From CALACW01 sp002431305 (GTDB taxonomy: Bacteria; Bacillota; Clostridia; Oscillospirales; Acutalibacteraceae): DNA of 35,831 nucleotides. The notes under the pieces are model-generated. The model was given only the letters and a program-made list of their open reading frames with translations. It made no database searches and was not told the origin of the DNA. The position numbers were made by a program, and so were the translations under genes. Positions 1 to 7,782 of this stretch are shown piece after piece (the first letter of the stretch is position 1; every line of letters starts with the position of its first letter). The DNA lies in assembly GCA_937890355.1 (NCBI GenBank), contig CALACW010000085.1:1-35831 (forward strand), in the 5' to 3' direction.

Positions 1-833
1 ATCATCTCGGTTTCAACACCGTGCGATTCAAGTCCGTCGCACACCTGCAAAACGCCTCTGCCAAACATTCCTATCGAATCCTTCGCTCCCGAAATAAGGA
101 GAACGGGAAGCTCAATCGGAAAAGTGTCATACCATTCTTTAGACGAAGCCTTCAATGCAAGTTTCATAACCGTAAGAGAACTGCCGAGCGTTATATCTCC
201 GCCGCAAAGAGGATCTGAAGAATAATTTTCTCTGTTTGTACGACTTAACGAAAGCCATGCTCTTATATCCTGATCGCCATAAATTTTTGAGGTAATCGTA
301 CCGAAAAGTTCGTTCGCCGCGTCGGAACGTCTGTCTCTGCCGAGTTTATCGACCGCTATCTCGGCGGCAACTTCCAAAGGTGCAAATTTATCGGAAAAAT
401 TACCTGTTCCGCATATAATGAGACCGCTTAATTCATATCCGAAATTCTGTGCATATAGTCTCGCGCAGAACGAACCCATACTGTGACCGAAAAGATAATA
501 CGGAAGTCCCGGATTTCGCTTAACCATTATATTGTGAAGAATATGCATATCGTCAATCATTCTGACATAAGCATCCTCTTCTCCGAAATCGCCGAGTTCA
601 TCAAATGTTGATGCGGATTTTCCGTGACCGATATGGTCGTTTCCGCATACGACAAAACCGTCCGCAGCCAAAAATCGTGCAAATTCGTCATATCTGCCGA
701 TATGCTCGCTCAATCCGTGTGCTATCTGAAGAATTCCTATGTGTTCGGCTTCATCGTCCTCCCATATAAGAGATCTGATTTTCGTATATCCGTTCGATGA
801 CATAAAATATGCTTCTTTTTTTATTACTGCCAT
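1..833 (-). CDS. Alpha/beta-hydrolase, monoglyceride lipase-like (partial, C-terminus outside window)
   Basis: Serine hydrolase of the Hydrolase_4 (lysophospholipase/monoacylglycerol lipase-like) group, likely a cytoplasmic esterase; the substrate cannot be read from the sequence. The frame is open from an ATG at 833-831, preceded by GGCGGAG at 841-847, to the left edge, giving 277 complete codons. The nucleophile elbow GHSMG lies at residues 116-120 (Ser118). An HG-containing loop (GNDHIGHGKS) lies before it, and the probable catalytic Asp252 sits in ISGAKDS. The catalytic His and last 30-40 residues are missing because the window ends. It starts 14 bp after the GH13 gene stop, so the two are probably cotranscribed. 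The family call is firm; the exact substrate is open. Confidence 0.85.
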   Translation of the reverse strand, partial: MAVIKKEAYFMSSNGYTKIRSLIWEDDEAEHIGILQIAHGLSEHIGRYDEFARFLAADGFVVCGNDHIGHGKSASTFDELGDFGEEDAYVRMIDDMHILHNIMVKRNPGLPYYLFGHSMGSFCARLYAQNFGYELSGLIICGTGNFSDKFAPLEVAAEIAVDKLGRDRRSDAANELFGTITSKIYGDQDIRAWLSLSRTNRENYSSDPLCGGDITLGSSLTVMKLALKASSKEWYDTFPIELPVLLISGAKDSIGMFGRGVLQVCDGLESHGVETEM

Positions 834-847
834 TTTTTTTCTCCGCC

Positions 848-2524
848 TTACTTAAATAAATATACTCTTGCCTCATACGGTCTTAACAGACAACCGTTAT
901 CTATAATTTTCGGATCATGATAATTGCATAAAACACACTCGCTGTCTTTTAACAAAAATCCGTCGGGCGATTTAAATAAATGAGGTTTATCGCAGAATGA
1001 GAGGATAACCAGCATACGCTCATTTTCATAATGACGTGAATAAACATAAAGTTTATCACTGTCTTTATAATGCTCTTCATATTTACCGTAAATGCAAACC
1101 TCGTTTTCCTTTCTGAATTTAAGGAGTTTTCTGTAGTAATTAAGTATCGAATCGGGGTCGTTTTCCTGCGACGCAACATTTATTTCTTTATAATTAGGAT
1201 TTACGCAGAACCACGTTTTATCTCCTGATGTAAATCCTGCGTTCTTTTTATCCGACCACTGAACCGGGGTTCGGGCATTATCGCGGGAGGCGTAGTTTGC
1301 AAGTTTCAGGGCTTTCTTTTCCCCGAGAATTTTCTTAGCAACATTATAATTGTTTTTAGTCGAAACATCGGTATATTTATCGATAGAATCTATCTCTATA
1401 TTTGTCATACCGATTTCCTGTCCCTGATATATAAACGGAGTTCCGCACTGGCAAATGTACATCGTTGCAAGCATTTTCGCGCTCTCTGCTCTGTATTCAA
1501 CACTTCCGTAACGGTTGATTATTCTCGGCTGATCGTGATTCTCGATATACAGTGCGTTCCAAGCCTTTCCGTACAGGTCGTTCTGCCATCTTGTATATAC
1601 TTTTTTGAGTTTTTTCAGATTAAACTTTGTTTTAAACCAGCTGTATATAAAGCAGTCCGCCGCCATGTGTTCAAAATGGAACATCATACTAAGCTGTTGA
1701 TTTTCGCCCTCTGTAATATGTTTAAGAGCAGACTTTGTAGTCATCATCGGAGCCTCGCCGACGGTCATACAGTCATACTTTGAAAGAACATCGTTTTTAA
1801 ATTCATTCAAGTATTCATCAAGGTGAGGTCCGTGCATGTAGTTCTCTATACCTGTTGCAACGGGAATCCAATACGGACTTGACGGCAGCCCCTCACGTTT
1901 TGAAATAAACGTGATAACATCCTCTCTGAAACCGTCTACGCCCATATCGAGCCAGAATTTCATTATATCCTTAACTTCCCTGCGGACTTTCGGGTTATCC
2001 ATATTCAAATCTGGCTGTTCGACTGCAAAAAGGTGGAGATAATATTCGTCAAGTTTTTCGTTATATTCCCACGCGGGACCTGCAAAAGTTGACATCCAGT
2101 TATTGGGAGGGAAAGGTCCCTTGCCCTTACGCCAAAAATAATAGTCATGATACGGATTATCGTCACCTTTAAGACTTTCCTTAAACCATTCGTGCTGATC
2201 GGACGTATGATTGATAACTAAATCCATTATGACTCTCAGTCCGCGTCCGTGTGCACCGTCAAGGACTTCTTTAAAATCCTCCATAGTGCCGTACTCGGGC
2301 TGAATCGAACGATAGTCAGCTATGTCATATCCGTAATCTTTCTGCGGAGACTTATATAAAGGAGAAAACCATATTGCGTCAACCCCGAGACTTTTTATAT
2401 AGTCGAGCTTTGATAGAACGCCCCTAAGGTCTCCTATACCGTCACCGTTTGAATCGCAGAAACTTCTCGGCCAAACCTGATAGACGGACATCTCTTTATA
2501 CCAACATTTTTTTATATTGTCCAT
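848..2524 (-). CDS. GH13 alpha-glucosidase, oligo-1,6-glucosidase type
   Basis: Intracellular glycoside hydrolase family 13 enzyme (558 aa, the usual size for this group) that releases glucose from isomalto- or malto-oligosaccharides. The N-terminal YQVWPRSFCDSNGDGIGDL is the standard family opening. QPDLN lies at 170-174. The catalytic triad is visible as Asp202 (GFREDVI, nucleophile), Glu257 (VGEAP, acid/base) and Asp331 (ENHDQPR). Val203 directly after the nucleophile is the residue usually linked to alpha-1,6 preference in oligo-1,6-glucosidases; Ala, Gly or Thr there goes with alpha-1,4. There is no signal peptide. The ATG has AAAGGTGA about 10 nt upstream. A serine hydrolase gene follows 14 bp later; no sugar transporter is nearby. 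Dextran glucosidase or trehalose-6-phosphate hydrolase are less likely alternatives. Confidence 0.92.
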   Translation of the reverse strand: MDNIKKCWYKEMSVYQVWPRSFCDSNGDGIGDLRGVLSKLDYIKSLGVDAIWFSPLYKSPQKDYGYDIADYRSIQPEYGTMEDFKEVLDGAHGRGLRVIMDLVINHTSDQHEWFKESLKGDDNPYHDYYFWRKGKGPFPPNNWMSTFAGPAWEYNEKLDEYYLHLFAVEQPDLNMDNPKVRREVKDIMKFWLDMGVDGFREDVITFISKREGLPSSPYWIPVATGIENYMHGPHLDEYLNEFKNDVLSKYDCMTVGEAPMMTTKSALKHITEGENQQLSMMFHFEHMAADCFIYSWFKTKFNLKKLKKVYTRWQNDLYGKAWNALYIENHDQPRIINRYGSVEYRAESAKMLATMYICQCGTPFIYQGQEIGMTNIEIDSIDKYTDVSTKNNYNVAKKILGEKKALKLANYASRDNARTPVQWSDKKNAGFTSGDKTWFCVNPNYKEINVASQENDPDSILNYYRKLLKFRKENEVCIYGKYEEHYKDSDKLYVYSRHYENERMLVILSFCDKPHLFKSPDGFLLKDSECVLCNYHDPKIIDNGCLLRPYEARVYLFK

Positions 2525-2559
2525 ACTGAGTTTTCACCTTTCATAAATCTTTTATTTTT

Positions 2560-2588
2560 ATTTTACCATTTGACGAGAATAAAGTAAA
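2560..2588 (-). promoter_or_regulatory. Sigma-A-type promoter for the GH13 gene
   Basis: On the minus strand, TTTACT (2588-2583) and TAAAAT (2565-2560) are separated by 17 bp, 36 bp upstream of the GH13 start codon. It diverges from the PHP gene promoter on the other strand. No operator repeat was recognised. Confidence 0.6.
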
Positions 2589-2627
2589 GCATTAGTTTTT
2601 TCATAAAATGATTAACAGAATTGATTG

Positions 2628-2656
2628 TTGCTTTTTTACAAAATGAGTAATATAAT
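2628..2656 (+). promoter_or_regulatory. Sigma-A-type promoter for the PHP gene
   Basis: TTGCTT (2628-2633), a 17-bp spacer and a perfect TATAAT (2651-2656). The start codon is at 2675, so the leader would be only about 12 nt and carries the AGGTGAT ribosome binding site. Confidence 0.6.
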
Positions 2657-2674
2657 TTTGTCAGGTGATAAATT

Positions 2675-3403
2675 ATGAACGCTGAAACAAACAATATTAA
2701 ACAGAAACTTATAAAATTATACCCATATAAAACTGAACTCCATGCGCATTCCTCCCCCGCCAGCAAATGCTCAGAGGTTTTTGCCGAGGAGGGCGTTAAA
2801 ATATATGCGCAAAAGGGATATTCGGCAATAGCGTTTACGAACCATTTGTTTTTAAACTATGTCGATTCACACGGCGGAAAAGAAGGCTATCTCGATTTTA
2901 TCGAAAATGAGATAAATCTCGCACGTGAAGCGGGTAAAAAATACGGCATAAACGTGATTTGGGGTGCAGAACTGCGTTTTGTCAACGAAAATGATAATGA
3001 TTATCTGCTTTTCGGCGTCAACAGAGAAATACTTTCAAATGTTATTGATTCTTTATCTTTCGACCTTAAAACATTCGTAAACGAATATAAAGATACTCGT
3101 TCCGTAATCATTCAGGCGCATCCGTTCAGAAACGGACAGAAACGCGCGGACGTTTCTCTTCTTGACGGAATTGAAGTATTCAACATGCATCCGAATCATA
3201 ATTCACGTGTTGCGGTTGCCCGGGAGTACGCAAAAGAAAACAATAAAATTATGACTTGCGGAACTGATTTTCACGAGTACGAACATGCGGGACTGTCCGC
3301 GACAAGATTTAAGCACATTCCGTCGGATTCGTTTGAACTTGCAGACATGATTAAAGAAAACGATTTTATTTTTCAAATCGGAGAGAGTATCGTTATAGGA
3401 TAA
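2675..3403 (+). CDS. PHP-domain metal-dependent phosphoesterase
   Basis: A 242-residue stand-alone PHP domain protein. Its metal-binding motifs appear in the usual order: ELHAHSS (His23, His25), TNH (His57), GAEL (Glu99), QAHPFR (His149) and CGTDFHEYEHAG (Asp198, His200). Stand-alone PHP proteins include histidinol phosphatases, RNA/oligonucleotide 5'-exonucleases and nucleotide phosphatases; which of these applies cannot be told here. AGGTGAT precedes the ATG by 5-6 nt. The gene sits alone between a divergent GH13 gene and spoIIID, so context does not help. No signal peptide or membrane segment is visible. Confidence 0.85.
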   Translation: MNAETNNIKQKLIKLYPYKTELHAHSSPASKCSEVFAEEGVKIYAQKGYSAIAFTNHLFLNYVDSHGGKEGYLDFIENEINLAREAGKKYGINVIWGAELRFVNENDNDYLLFGVNREILSNVIDSLSFDLKTFVNEYKDTRSVIIQAHPFRNGQKRADVSLLDGIEVFNMHPNHNSRVAVAREYAKENNKIMTCGTDFHEYEHAGLSATRFKHIPSDSFELADMIKENDFIFQIGESIVIG

Positions 3404-3406
3404 TTT

Positions 3407-3435
3407 TCATATTAACGAATAATCATTCATAGTAT
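3407..3435 (+). promoter_or_regulatory. Sigma-E-like promoter of spoIIID
   Basis: TCATATT (3407-3413), a 14-bp spacer and CATAGTAT (3428-3435) resemble the mother-cell sigma-E consensus (ATATT-type -35, CATA-type -10). In Bacillus, spoIIID is transcribed by sigma-E. The site lies directly after the PHP stop codon and 49 bp before the start codon. Confidence 0.6.
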
Positions 3436-3484
3436 TATCTCGAGGGAAAAAGGTTTTATCCCATTCCCGCGAGGAGGTTTTTGC

Positions 3485-3736
3485 TTGAATGATATCGTTG
3501 AGGAAAGAGCCGTTGAATTAGGCGAATACATAGTAGCTCACAAATCTACAGTCAGAGCCGCGGCAAAAAAATTCGGAATAAGCAAATCCACCGTTCATAC
3601 GGACGTTGCACAAAGATTAAAAAAACTAAGTCCGTCTCTGTACGCTCAGGTCAGAGAAGTTCTCGAAGTAAATAAAGCACAGAGACATATACGAGGCGGT
3701 CTTGCCACAAAGGAAAAATACAAAAAAATGAAATAA
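3485..3736 (+). CDS. spoIIID: Sporulation transcriptional regulator SpoIIID
   Basis: Small helix-turn-helix DNA-binding protein (83 aa) that switches the mother-cell gene programme from sigma-E to sigma-K during endospore formation. The conserved core is present: the HTH region FGISKSTVHTDV around residues 30-41 and the C-terminal block AQRHIRGGLATKEKYK, which resembles the NKAERHIRGGEAT block of the family. It is slightly shorter than the Bacillus protein, as is common in Clostridia. The start codon is TTG at 3485, supported by a strong GAGGAGG at 3471-3477. It is monocistronic, with a sigma-E-like promoter before it and a hairpin terminator after it. This is the main evidence that the host is a spore former. 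Confidence 0.95.
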   Translation: MNDIVEERAVELGEYIVAHKSTVRAAAKKFGISKSTVHTDVAQRLKKLSPSLYAQVREVLEVNKAQRHIRGGLATKEKYKKMK

Positions 3737-3786
3737 AAATCGACGCGGATTTTGTATCTGAATACGATTCCGCGCCGATTTTTTTT
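3735..3786 (+). terminator. Rho-independent terminator of spoIIID
   Basis: A 15-bp inverted repeat (3735-3749 with 3769-3783, one mismatch) with a CGCGGA/TCCGCG core, ending in a run of Ts at 3779-3786. The stem overlaps the spoIIID stop codon. Confidence 0.8.
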
Positions 3787-3796
3787 CGAATATATA

Positions 3797-3825
3797 TTGA
3801 CTGTATTTTTATATAATGATAATAT
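3797..3825 (+). promoter_or_regulatory. Promoter of the feo operon
   Basis: TTGACT (3797-3802), a 17-bp spacer and TAATAT (3820-3825) in an AT-rich stretch. GATAAT two bases earlier is an alternative -10. The inferred start site falls at the edge of the palindrome at 3835-3852. Confidence 0.55.
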
Positions 3826-3834
3826 AAATAAAAA

Positions 3835-3852
3835 TGTTAGTCTTAACTAACA
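3835..3852. promoter_or_regulatory. Palindromic operator candidate for an iron-responsive regulator
   Basis: TGTTAGT-CTTA-ACTAACA is a perfect 7+7 inverted repeat with a 4-bp centre, overlapping the predicted transcription start of feoAB. It contains the GTTAG...TAAC elements found in DtxR/IdeR-family boxes, though the spacing differs from the classical 19-bp box. Position and symmetry suggest repression of feo by a DtxR-type metalloregulator when iron is sufficient; the regulator gene is not in the window. Confidence 0.55.
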
Positions 3853-3880
3853 AATAAAACAAAAAAACGGAGACTGAAAT

Positions 3881-4117
3881 ATGACATTGGATGAATTAAA
3901 AGCCGGCGAATCAGCGGTCATTTCCGAGGTCGGAGGCGAGGGCGCACTCAGATTAAGACTGCTCGACATGGGACTTATACCGCGGACAAAGGTCAAAATA
4001 CAAAAGCTCGCGCCGCTCGGCGACCCTATTCAAATAACACTCAGAGGGTACGAGCTGACAATAAGAAAAGACGACGCGTCAAAAATAACCGTAGTCAGGG
4101 ACGGTGAACAAAAATGA
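3881..4117 (+). CDS. feoA: Ferrous iron transport protein A (FeoA)
   Basis: Small cytoplasmic SH3-like protein (78 aa, normal length) that partners FeoB in Fe(II) uptake. Family features seen are an N-terminal L-x-x-L-K-x-G-E segment, RLLDMGLIP at about residues 28-36, and the closing TLRGYELTIRKDDASKI block. CGGAGA lies about 7 nt before the ATG. Its stop overlaps the feoB start (ATGA), indicating translational coupling. The promoter and palindromic operator are directly upstream. Confidence 0.93.
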   Translation: MTLDELKAGESAVISEVGGEGALRLRLLDMGLIPRTKVKIQKLAPLGDPIQITLRGYELTIRKDDASKITVVRDGEQK

Positions 4118-6120
4118 TATTCGCACTCGTAGGAAATCAAAACTGCGGTAAAACGACTCTTTTTAATGCGCTGACAGGTTCTAACCAACACGTCGGAAAT
4201 TTTCCCGGCGTTACTGTAGATCAAAAAGAGGGAGAAATAAAATATTCCAAAGGTAATTTTGTTGTCGACCTGCCCGGTATATATTCAATACGCCCATATT
4301 CGACAGAAGAAATTGTTACCAGAGACTTTGTTTTAAACGAAAAACCTGACGGAATAATAAACATTATTGATGCGACAAATATAGAGAGAAATCTGTATCT
4401 GACTCTGCAGCTTTTAGAACTTCAGATTCCGATGATTATCGCGCTTAATATGATGGACGAGGTTAGAAATAACGGAGGCAGCGTTGATATTGAAAAAATC
4501 AGCGAATTGCTCGGCGTGCCTGTTATTCCCATCAGCGCCGCAAAAAACGAAGGAATATCGGACGTTGCCGATATAATAACGCAAACGGCAAAAAACCGCG
4601 TCATGCCGAAAATCCTTGATTTTTGTCCTGACGGTGCGGTACACAGGTGCATACACGCCGTATCGTACATAATTGAAGATCATGCAAAAAATATAGGCGT
4701 TTCACCAAGATTCTGCGCAACAAAACTTATAGAGGGCGACCAGTCGTTTATTGAAAAACTGTCCCTTTCTCAAAATGAAACCGAAACTCTTGAACATCAG
4801 ATTTTGGAAATGGAAACCGATACGGGACTTGATAAAAACGCCGCTATTGCCGACATGCGTTATAATTTCATAGAAAAAGTATGTGCACAGACAGTCGTAA
4901 AATGTCATGAGAGCAAGGAACATAAAAGAAGCGTCAATATTGACAAGGTTCTCACAGGAAAATATACCGCCATTCCTATGTTTATTTTAATAATGGCAGC
5001 GGTTTTTCTGCTCACATTTAACGTGATAGGAAACTCACTTAGCGATTTGCTTAGTCTCGGAATAGATGCGCTTACAAATTTATGCAATAAAGGGCTGACC
5101 GCATACGGTATCAATCCTGTCGTTCACTCACTTATAATAGACGGAATATTTGCAGGAGTCGGAAGCGTTCTGTCTTTTCTGCCCATAATCGTCGTACTGT
5201 TTTTCTTTTTATCAATCCTCGAAGATACCGGATACATGGCGAGAGTCGCGTTCGTTATGGATAAGCTTTTACGAAAAATAGGACTGTCGGGAAAATCATT
5301 TGTCCCGATGCTTATAGGCTTCGGATGTTCCGTACCCGCAATAATGTCAACGAGAACACTATCATCTGAACGAGACCGAAAAATGACAATCATGCTGACG
5401 CCGTATATGAGCTGTTCTGCTAAAATACCGATTTATGCAGTGTTTTCGGCTGCGTTCTTCAAAGGCAAAGAAGTTCTTGTTATGACTGCGCTCTATTTTT
5501 CCGGAATTATCGTCGGAATTATAATGGCACTCATATTTAAAAGCACGCTTTTCAGAGGCAATCCTATTCCCTTCGTTATGGAACTGCCGAATTACAGACT
5601 TCCTTCTGCAAAAAGCGTCGGGCTTTTGATGTGGGAAAAGGCAAAAGATTTTTTAACAAAAGCGTTCACCGTTATTTTCGCCGCGTCGATAGTTATTTGG
5701 TTCTTACAGACATTCGATACAAGACTGAACGTCGTTTCGGACAGTTCGCAAAGCCTGCTTGCGGATATCGGTCAGATAATTTCACCTGTTTTTAAGCCTG
5801 CGGGATTTAACGACTGGCGGATTGCTACGTCGCTTATAACAGGATTTACGGCAAAGGAAGCTGTTGTAAGCACAATGAGCGTACTGCTCGGAGTCGGAAC
5901 AGATCAACTCGCCGGAGCGCTTACTTCGTTGTTCCCCTCAACGCTTTCGGCTGTAAGTTTTTTACTGTTCACACTTCTGTACACGCCGTGCGTAGCGGCA
6001 GTAGCAACAATAAAGCGCGAATTGAATTCAACTGTTAAAACTGCCGGAATTGTATTTCTTCAATGTCTTGTAGCATGGATAGTGTCAGTCTGCGTTTACC
6101 AGGTAGGAATGCTTTTATGA
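4114..6120 (+). CDS. feoB: Ferrous iron transporter FeoB
   Basis: Inner-membrane Fe(II) transporter with a cytosolic N-terminal G-protein domain (668 aa, typical of the short Firmicutes form). G-domain motifs are G1 GNQNCGKTT (residues 7-15), G3 DLPG (52-55) and G4 NMMD (112-115). A helical spacer region follows to about residue 280. Then comes the transmembrane part with two Gate domains, including LIGFGCSVPAIMSTRTL, whose Cys is the conserved gate cysteine. No C-terminal FeoC-like extension is seen. It overlaps feoA by 4 bp and the FeoB-associated gene by 4 bp. Confidence 0.96.
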   Translation: MIFALVGNQNCGKTTLFNALTGSNQHVGNFPGVTVDQKEGEIKYSKGNFVVDLPGIYSIRPYSTEEIVTRDFVLNEKPDGIINIIDATNIERNLYLTLQLLELQIPMIIALNMMDEVRNNGGSVDIEKISELLGVPVIPISAAKNEGISDVADIITQTAKNRVMPKILDFCPDGAVHRCIHAVSYIIEDHAKNIGVSPRFCATKLIEGDQSFIEKLSLSQNETETLEHQILEMETDTGLDKNAAIADMRYNFIEKVCAQTVVKCHESKEHKRSVNIDKVLTGKYTAIPMFILIMAAVFLLTFNVIGNSLSDLLSLGIDALTNLCNKGLTAYGINPVVHSLIIDGIFAGVGSVLSFLPIIVVLFFFLSILEDTGYMARVAFVMDKLLRKIGLSGKSFVPMLIGFGCSVPAIMSTRTLSSERDRKMTIMLTPYMSCSAKIPIYAVFSAAFFKGKEVLVMTALYFSGIIVGIIMALIFKSTLFRGNPIPFVMELPNYRLPSAKSVGLLMWEKAKDFLTKAFTVIFAASIVIWFLQTFDTRLNVVSDSSQSLLADIGQIISPVFKPAGFNDWRIATSLITGFTAKEAVVSTMSVLLGVGTDQLAGALTSLFPSTLSAVSFLLFTLLYTPCVAAVATIKRELNSTVKTAGIVFLQCLVAWIVSVCVYQVGMLL

Positions 6121-6317
6121 GAATCAGAGATTATGTACTCATTGCAATAATTGCGGTATGGTTTATAGTCGCCGTGATTAAAATAATAAAAGCCGTTATT
6201 CACGGCAAATGCAGTTCGTGTTCACAATGTCAGTATCATACAAAAGAAGTTCATAAACGTCGAAAATGCAGACATTGCATAGACGGATGTCCGAACTGTT
6301 CCAATAAAACAAATTAA
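6117..6317 (+). CDS. FeoB-associated Cys-rich membrane protein
   Basis: A 66-residue protein with one N-terminal membrane helix (about residues 6-28) and a Cys-rich tail (CSSCSQC, then CRHCIDGCPNC; seven cysteines). This matches the FeoB-associated Cys-rich membrane family found after feoB in Firmicutes, thought to help Fe(II) passage or maturation of the transporter; its mechanism is not established. I chose the ATG at 6117 because it overlaps the feoB stop (ATGA). An upstream in-frame start at 6063 would lie inside feoB and add an 18-residue non-homologous stretch. A hairpin terminator follows at once, so this is the last gene of the operon. Confidence 0.88.
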   Translation: MRIRDYVLIAIIAVWFIVAVIKIIKAVIHGKCSSCSQCQYHTKEVHKRRKCRHCIDGCPNCSNKTN

Positions 6318-6354
6318 AAAAACGAGGTTCGCAATAATAACGAACCTCGATATT
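6316..6354. terminator. Bidirectional terminator between feo operon and small multidrug-export gene
   Basis: Perfect 9-bp stem CGAGGTTCG/CGAACCTCG (6323-6331 and 6341-6349). A run of seven As before it gives a strong U-tract for the minus-strand gene, and ATATTTTT after it serves the plus strand. It lies between converging genes. Confidence 0.85.
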
Positions 6355-6355
6355 T

Positions 6356-6859
6356 TTAAGAAAATATAGCTCCGAATACTCCGTAAACAATCAATGACAT
6401 AATAATTCCGGCAATAAGTACGCCGAGAGCAATAATGGGAAGTGATTTTTTAAATCTTATGTCAAGAAGCGAAGCCATCAGCGCGCCAGTCCATGCCCCC
6501 GTACCGGGAAGAGGAATCGCAACGAAAATAAGCAATCCCCACTGTTTTCCGCGCATAATTTTTTCTCTGTTTTTTTCCGCTTTACCCTCAAATTTCGTTA
6601 TAAGTTTTTCGAAAGGTCTAAAACGTCTTAAAACGGTAAAAATCTGTTTGATTAACAACAGAATAAAAGGCACGGGAAGCATATTACCGAGATAACATAT
6701 AATAAACGCTCTGATAAATTCAACGTCGAGCATTTTTGCCGCTATCATTCCGCCTCTCAATTCAAAAATCGGAAGCATTGAAACAAGGAAAATCGTCAGC
6801 TCTGGCGGAATAACGTCTTTAAAAAGATTAACAAAGTTATTAAGCAGTTGTTCGGTCAA
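6356..6859 (-). CDS. Small multidrug export-family membrane protein (COG2426 type)
   Basis: Integral membrane protein of 167 aa with four to five hydrophobic segments. The family hallmarks are MLPIFELRGG near the first third and IPLPGTGAWTGALMASLLDIR in the second half, as in the Sm_multidrug_ex/COG2426 group. Actual substrates are not known; the family name rests on limited evidence. The start codon is TTG at 6859, chosen because AGAGGTGG lies 6 nt upstream and any later ATG would cut into the conserved PIFELRGG region. It begins 12 bp after the Nudix gene stop, so the two genes probably share a transcript. Confidence 0.83.
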   Translation of the reverse strand: MTEQLLNNFVNLFKDVIPPELTIFLVSMLPIFELRGGMIAAKMLDVEFIRAFIICYLGNMLPVPFILLLIKQIFTVLRRFRPFEKLITKFEGKAEKNREKIMRGKQWGLLIFVAIPLPGTGAWTGALMASLLDIRFKKSLPIIALGVLIAGIIMSLIVYGVFGAIFS

Positions 6860-6871
6860 TTAAGCCACCTC

Positions 6872-7603
6872 TTATTTATTGAGTTTTTCAAGAAAAGCCT
6901 GCGCGTTTTCAAGAATAAATTTGTCGTTTTCAAATTTAAGCATTTCGAGGGCTTTAGCATATTCGAGCCAAATATAATCCTCGATTTCTTCCTTTTGAAT
7001 AACTGTCTGTGTATCTTCCGTCGTCGCAAGAAAAACCGTAACGTTTTTTTCAACACGTCCGGCAATCTTGTAATCGGAAGACATTTCGAATCCGTCAAAA
7101 ATACTGATGTGCAGTCCTGTCTCCTCAAGAACCTCTCGTTTTGCGGTATCTAACTTTGTTTCTCCTTTCTCAATATGTCCTTTCGGGAATCCCCAGTTGC
7201 TCGAACGCTTATTTTTTATAAGCAAAAAGCGTCTTGAACCGTTTATATCCCTAAATACTACAGCCCCGCAAGAGCTTTCGTACAGACATTCAAGCGTATA
7301 CTTCGAATCTCTTTCGTAAAAGGCGATTCTCTCTGCAATATCGTGATTGATATAGCGTGATTTTTTTGGTGCGACGACAATGTAATTAGGACGCTTGTCG
7401 GAATGTCTCACAACAGCTATAATACGTCCCTCAAAAATCTTAACAGGGTGACTAATGCCCAGTATACACGCAGAATAAATAAACGCGCGTTTTTCTGTTT
7501 TTACTTCGGCTATACCGAAATTCAACTGATATCTGAGATTCAGTCTCGCGTCAAAATAATTGCAGGGCTTTGTCACACGCACACGAACGTTCTTACCCAA
7601 CAT
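6872..7603 (-). CDS. Fusion of an inorganic pyrophosphatase-like domain and a Nudix hydrolase
   Basis: 243-residue protein. Residues 1 to about 105 resemble the small family-I pyrophosphatase-like proteins of Clostridia (opening MLGKNVRVRVTKP, then YQLNFG, CILGISHPV, IIAVV, VVAP). The acidic DGEE-x-DAYILG stretch that binds metal in active enzymes is replaced by a basic one (KTEKRAFIYSACILG), so this half is probably not a working pyrophosphatase. Residues 110-243 are a Nudix domain with a complete box from Gly142 to Leu164 (G-x5-E-x7-REVLEETGL), preceded by WGFPKGH, as in diadenosine tetraphosphate hydrolases. A nucleotide or Ap4A-type pyrophosphohydrolase is therefore likely. The ATG is preceded by GGAAG and a good promoter. 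Confidence 0.82.
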   Translation of the reverse strand: MLGKNVRVRVTKPCNYFDARLNLRYQLNFGIAEVKTEKRAFIYSACILGISHPVKIFEGRIIAVVRHSDKRPNYIVVAPKKSRYINHDIAERIAFYERDSKYTLECLYESSCGAVVFRDINGSRRFLLIKNKRSSNWGFPKGHIEKGETKLDTAKREVLEETGLHISIFDGFEMSSDYKIAGRVEKNVTVFLATTEDTQTVIQKEEIEDYIWLEYAKALEMLKFENDKFILENAQAFLEKLNK

Positions 7604-7636
7604 ATTATTTCTTCCATTCTTAGATAAACTGATATA

Positions 7637-7665
7637 ATTATACCTAAAAACGTTTCACACTGCAA
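7637..7665 (-). promoter_or_regulatory. Promoter of the Nudix/small-export operon
   Basis: Minus strand: TTGCAG (7665-7660), a 17-bp spacer and TATAAT (7642-7637), 33 bp upstream of the Nudix start codon. Confidence 0.7.
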
Positions 7666-7716
7666 GACAATTTTAATAATATGTTGAAAAGAATTGTTTT
7701 TTCTGAAGATTAATAC

Positions 7717-7745
7717 AAAAAGCGCGGTCGAATTATCAACCGCGC
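7717..7745 (-). terminator. Rho-independent terminator of the SDR gene
   Basis: Stem GCGCGGT/ACCGCGC (7722-7728 and 7739-7745), followed on the minus strand by five Ts (7721-7717). It lies 38 bp past the SDR stop codon. Confidence 0.82.
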
Positions 7746-7782
7746 CGTGAAATATTACAAATCGAGTTTATAATATTTTTAA

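Noticed and set aside
3436..3484. Possible riboswitch or attenuator in the spoIIID leader (GGGA...TCCC repeat)
   Set aside because: The pairing is only 4 bp, with no conserved structure recognised; more likely a plain leader.
6063..6116. Upstream start of the FeoB-associated protein inside feoB
   Set aside because: It would add 18 residues unrelated to the family; the ATG at 6117 overlapping the feoB stop is the usual arrangement.
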